From IMG/VR virus record IMGVR_UViG_3300002835_000374, positions 1 through 43,181 of that record: a DNA stretch of 43,181 nt; one strand, given 5' to 3'. Position 1 is the first letter of the stretch. The number at the start of each line of letters is the position of its first letter. Source of the stretch: a virus. The notes below the pieces were generated by a model. It was not told the origin of the DNA. It worked only from the letters and a program-made list of their open reading frames with translations, and did no database searches. The position numbers and the translations under genes are program-made. This document shows positions 42,083 to 43,181 of this stretch, in pieces.

Positions 42083-42448
42083 GTGAAAACATTTATCCAA
42101 TATATCAATGAAGAAAGAAAAAATTCAGACTTTATGACAAGTTTGAAACTTTTCAATATTGATCCAAAAAATTTAGACAATGCTATAGAAAAAACACCTT
42201 CTGTTTTTGCTCAAGCACTTTATGGAGATAAGCAAATCGGTGCTTCTGCTTTTGATGTTAAGAAAATCGGTAAAAATTATGCAATGAAAAATCGAAGCGT
42301 TTTTGGTGATTTAACTTATACAGATCATGTACCAAGTAAATTAAACATAAAAACTGTCGTAACACCAACTTTTGTAGATTATTTAAAGACTCAAGGTCTT
42401 GTTGGTGCAGAAAAATATAATGATTTTTTGAAGGGTAAAGCAAAATGA
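42083..42448 (+). CDS. small protein with capsid-targeting-like N-terminus
   Basis: The protein has 121 aa from GTG 42083. MKTFIQYINE is almost the T4 internal-protein signal (IPIII, from memory: MKTYQEFIAE), with an I-N-E cut after residue 10. The rest (11-121) is a compact alpha/beta domain with no recognised motif (KLFNIDPKNLDNAIEKTP, VVTPTFVDYLKTQG). Its end overlaps the next start by 4 bases (ATGA). Confidence 0.65.
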   Translation: MKTFIQYINEERKNSDFMTSLKLFNIDPKNLDNAIEKTPSVFAQALYGDKQIGASAFDVKKIGKNYAMKNRSVFGDLTYTDHVPSKLNIKTVVTPTFVDYLKTQGLVGAEKYNDFLKGKAK

Positions 42449-42654
42449 AAGGCTTCAAATATTGGTTGAAAATAGATGAAGTTTCCACTAGCACAGGGGA
42501 TGTAGCTAATTTTGCTTTGCCAATTGGTGCTGGGATGATAGGTAGAAAATTTCCACAATTTTTTAATGTGGGACAATATGGATTAGGCGGACCAATTCAA
42601 CAATTAACTAGCACAGATTACGTCAATCCAAAAAGGAAACATAGAAAATCATGA
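42445..42654 (+). CDS. very small protein with capsid-targeting-like N-terminus
   Basis: The gene encodes 69 aa. MKGFKYWLKIDE followed by V fits the tag with an I-D-E cut. The remaining 57 residues are Gly/Pro-rich with a hydrophobic centre and a very basic end (NPKRKHRKS). It is translationally coupled to the previous gene. The basic tail could bind packaged DNA; this is inference. Confidence 0.6.
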   Translation: MKGFKYWLKIDEVSTSTGDVANFALPIGAGMIGRKFPQFFNVGQYGLGGPIQQLTSTDYVNPKRKHRKS

Positions 42655-42684
42655 ATTAAAACCAATTTTACAGCATTTTCAGTA

Positions 42685-42692
42685 AATAAATA
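42685..42692 (+). promoter_or_regulatory. late-promoter-like octamer AATAAATA
   Basis: It matches TATAAATA at 7 of 8, 24 bases before the Gln-repeat gene, which also has an AGGAG site at 42705. Confidence 0.4.
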
Positions 42693-42716
42693 TTGTATTT
42701 GTACAGGAGATTAGTC

Positions 42717-43181
42717 ATGAGAACTTTTGCAGAATATGTTGAAAAAAGAGATGAAGAGAACGCCCTTAATGAAGTTTTTCCATTACTTGCACCCGCTGCC
42801 ATGGCAGCGGCACCTTATGCAGGTGCTGCTTTAGGAGCAGCGGGTTCATATCTTGGTGGTCAGGCTATTGGCAGTGCTCTTGATGCAACAGGCGCAACTG
42901 ATGCTGCTAGATACGTTGGTAATAAAGTAGGACAAGGTGCCAATTATTTAGGAAAAGGTGTCTATAATATGGGAAAAGGTCTTTATAACGCTGCATTCGG
43001 CTCTAGCCAACCACAACAACAAGGACAACAACAAGGACAACAACAAGGACAACAACAAGGACAACAACAAGGACAACAACAAGGACAACAACAAGGACGA
43101 CAACGACGACAAGGACGACAACAAGGACGACAACAAGGACAACAACAAGGACAACAACAAGGACAACAACAAGGACAACAA
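42717..43181 (+). CDS. Gln-repeat protein with capsid-targeting-like N-terminus, 3' end outside window
   Basis: The frame starts at ATG 42717 and stays open to the window edge, so the C-terminus is unknown. The tag MRTFAEYV continues to ALNE (residue 19) followed by V, a candidate cut. Residues about 22-60 are Ala/Gly-rich with small-residue spacing (AAMAAAPYAGAALGAAGSYLGGQ), like a glycine-zipper or membrane-inserting helix pair. A short Gly/Tyr segment follows, and then G-Q-Q-Q repeats with a few Gln-to-Arg changes. A packaged, membrane-active or condensate-like protein is possible, but unproven. Confidence 0.65.
   Translation, partial: MRTFAEYVEKRDEENALNEVFPLLAPAAMAAAPYAGAALGAAGSYLGGQAIGSALDATGATDAARYVGNKVGQGANYLGKGVYNMGKGLYNAAFGSSQPQQQGQQQGQQQGQQQGQQQGQQQGQQQGRQRRQGRQQGRQQGQQQGQQQGQQQGQQ
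43014..43181 (+). repeat. 12-base tandem repeat encoding G-Q-Q-Q
   Basis: About 13 imperfect copies of CAACAACAAGGA run to the window edge. CGA variants (Arg) and one irregular 18-base unit lie near 43098-43139. It remains in frame throughout. Confidence 0.85.

Noticed and set aside
43014-43181. CRISPR-like array
   Set aside because: The 12-base units are contiguous, without spacers, and in frame with a protein; it is a coding tandem repeat.
42948-43181. minus-strand Leu/Ser-repeat reading frame
   Set aside because: It is the mirror of the G-Q-Q-Q repeat; the plus frame has a tag, ribosome binding site and normal composition upstream.

Overview
The window is part of the genome of a T4-superfamily contractile-tailed phage (myovirus). 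It is AT-rich and densely coded, with no rRNA or tRNA that I can see. The evidence for the assignment is a tail sheath (gp18-like), two tail tube paralogues (gp19-like), a gp15-like tail terminator, a gp26-like baseplate hub protein and a T4-type replication/recombination set (gp46/47, UvsW, gp41-type helicase, gp32, UvsX, gp1-type kinase). It is not a close T4 relative. A short divergent family-A DNA polymerase appears here and no family-B gp43 does, there is a B12-dependent class II ribonucleotide reductase, and many genes are unrecognised. The host cannot be read from the window. AT-richness and the class II RNR would fit an aquatic Gram-negative host, but that is inference.

Layout. Positions 1-6409 hold a Gly/Met-rich partial gene, a convergent unknown gene, then gp15-like, a small ORF, sheath, tube and tube paralogue. 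Positions 6410-9312 are mostly minus-strand small genes, including a sigma-region-2 (gp55-like) protein and a membrane protein. Positions 9395-14069 hold the gp26-like gene with a predicted programmed -1 frameshift into a gp51-like extension, an unknown beta-rich protein, and a MoxR ATPase/VWA-metallopeptidase pair behind a hairpin that hides the ribosome binding site. Positions 14078-22069 (minus) hold a nuclease, a class II glutamine amidotransferase that seems to start at ATT, the RNR and gp46/gp47. Positions 22088-26388 hold UvsW among unknown genes. Positions 26389-26883 form a 495-base divergent intergenic region with an elaborate nested inverted-repeat structure, a candidate origin or structured RNA. 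Positions 26884-38440 (plus) form the replication block: PolA-like, a sigma-like protein, DnaB-type helicase, dCMP deaminase, gp32, UvsX and a Ski2-like helicase. Positions 38477-43181 hold nuclease-like genes, dNMP kinase and a cluster of small genes ending in a Gln-rich repeat protein cut by the window edge.

The most interesting pattern is an N-terminal tag shared by at least nine otherwise unrelated proteins: M-[K/R/I/E]-x-F-x-x-[W/Y/F]-[L/I/V], followed within about 20 residues by [L/I/F]-x-E. It resembles the capsid-targeting sequence of T4 internal proteins, which prohead protease gp21 cuts after (L/I)xE. The tagged set includes a zincin (HExxH) protein, Gly/Pro-rich proteins and the Gln-repeat protein. 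I infer a packaged, possibly injected, protein cargo set. Several tagged genes sit behind T4-late-like octamers (CATAAATA, AATAAATA) or in 18-29-base divergent spacers with a near-palindromic TATATA core. Such octamers would fit a gp55-like sigma, which is also encoded here.
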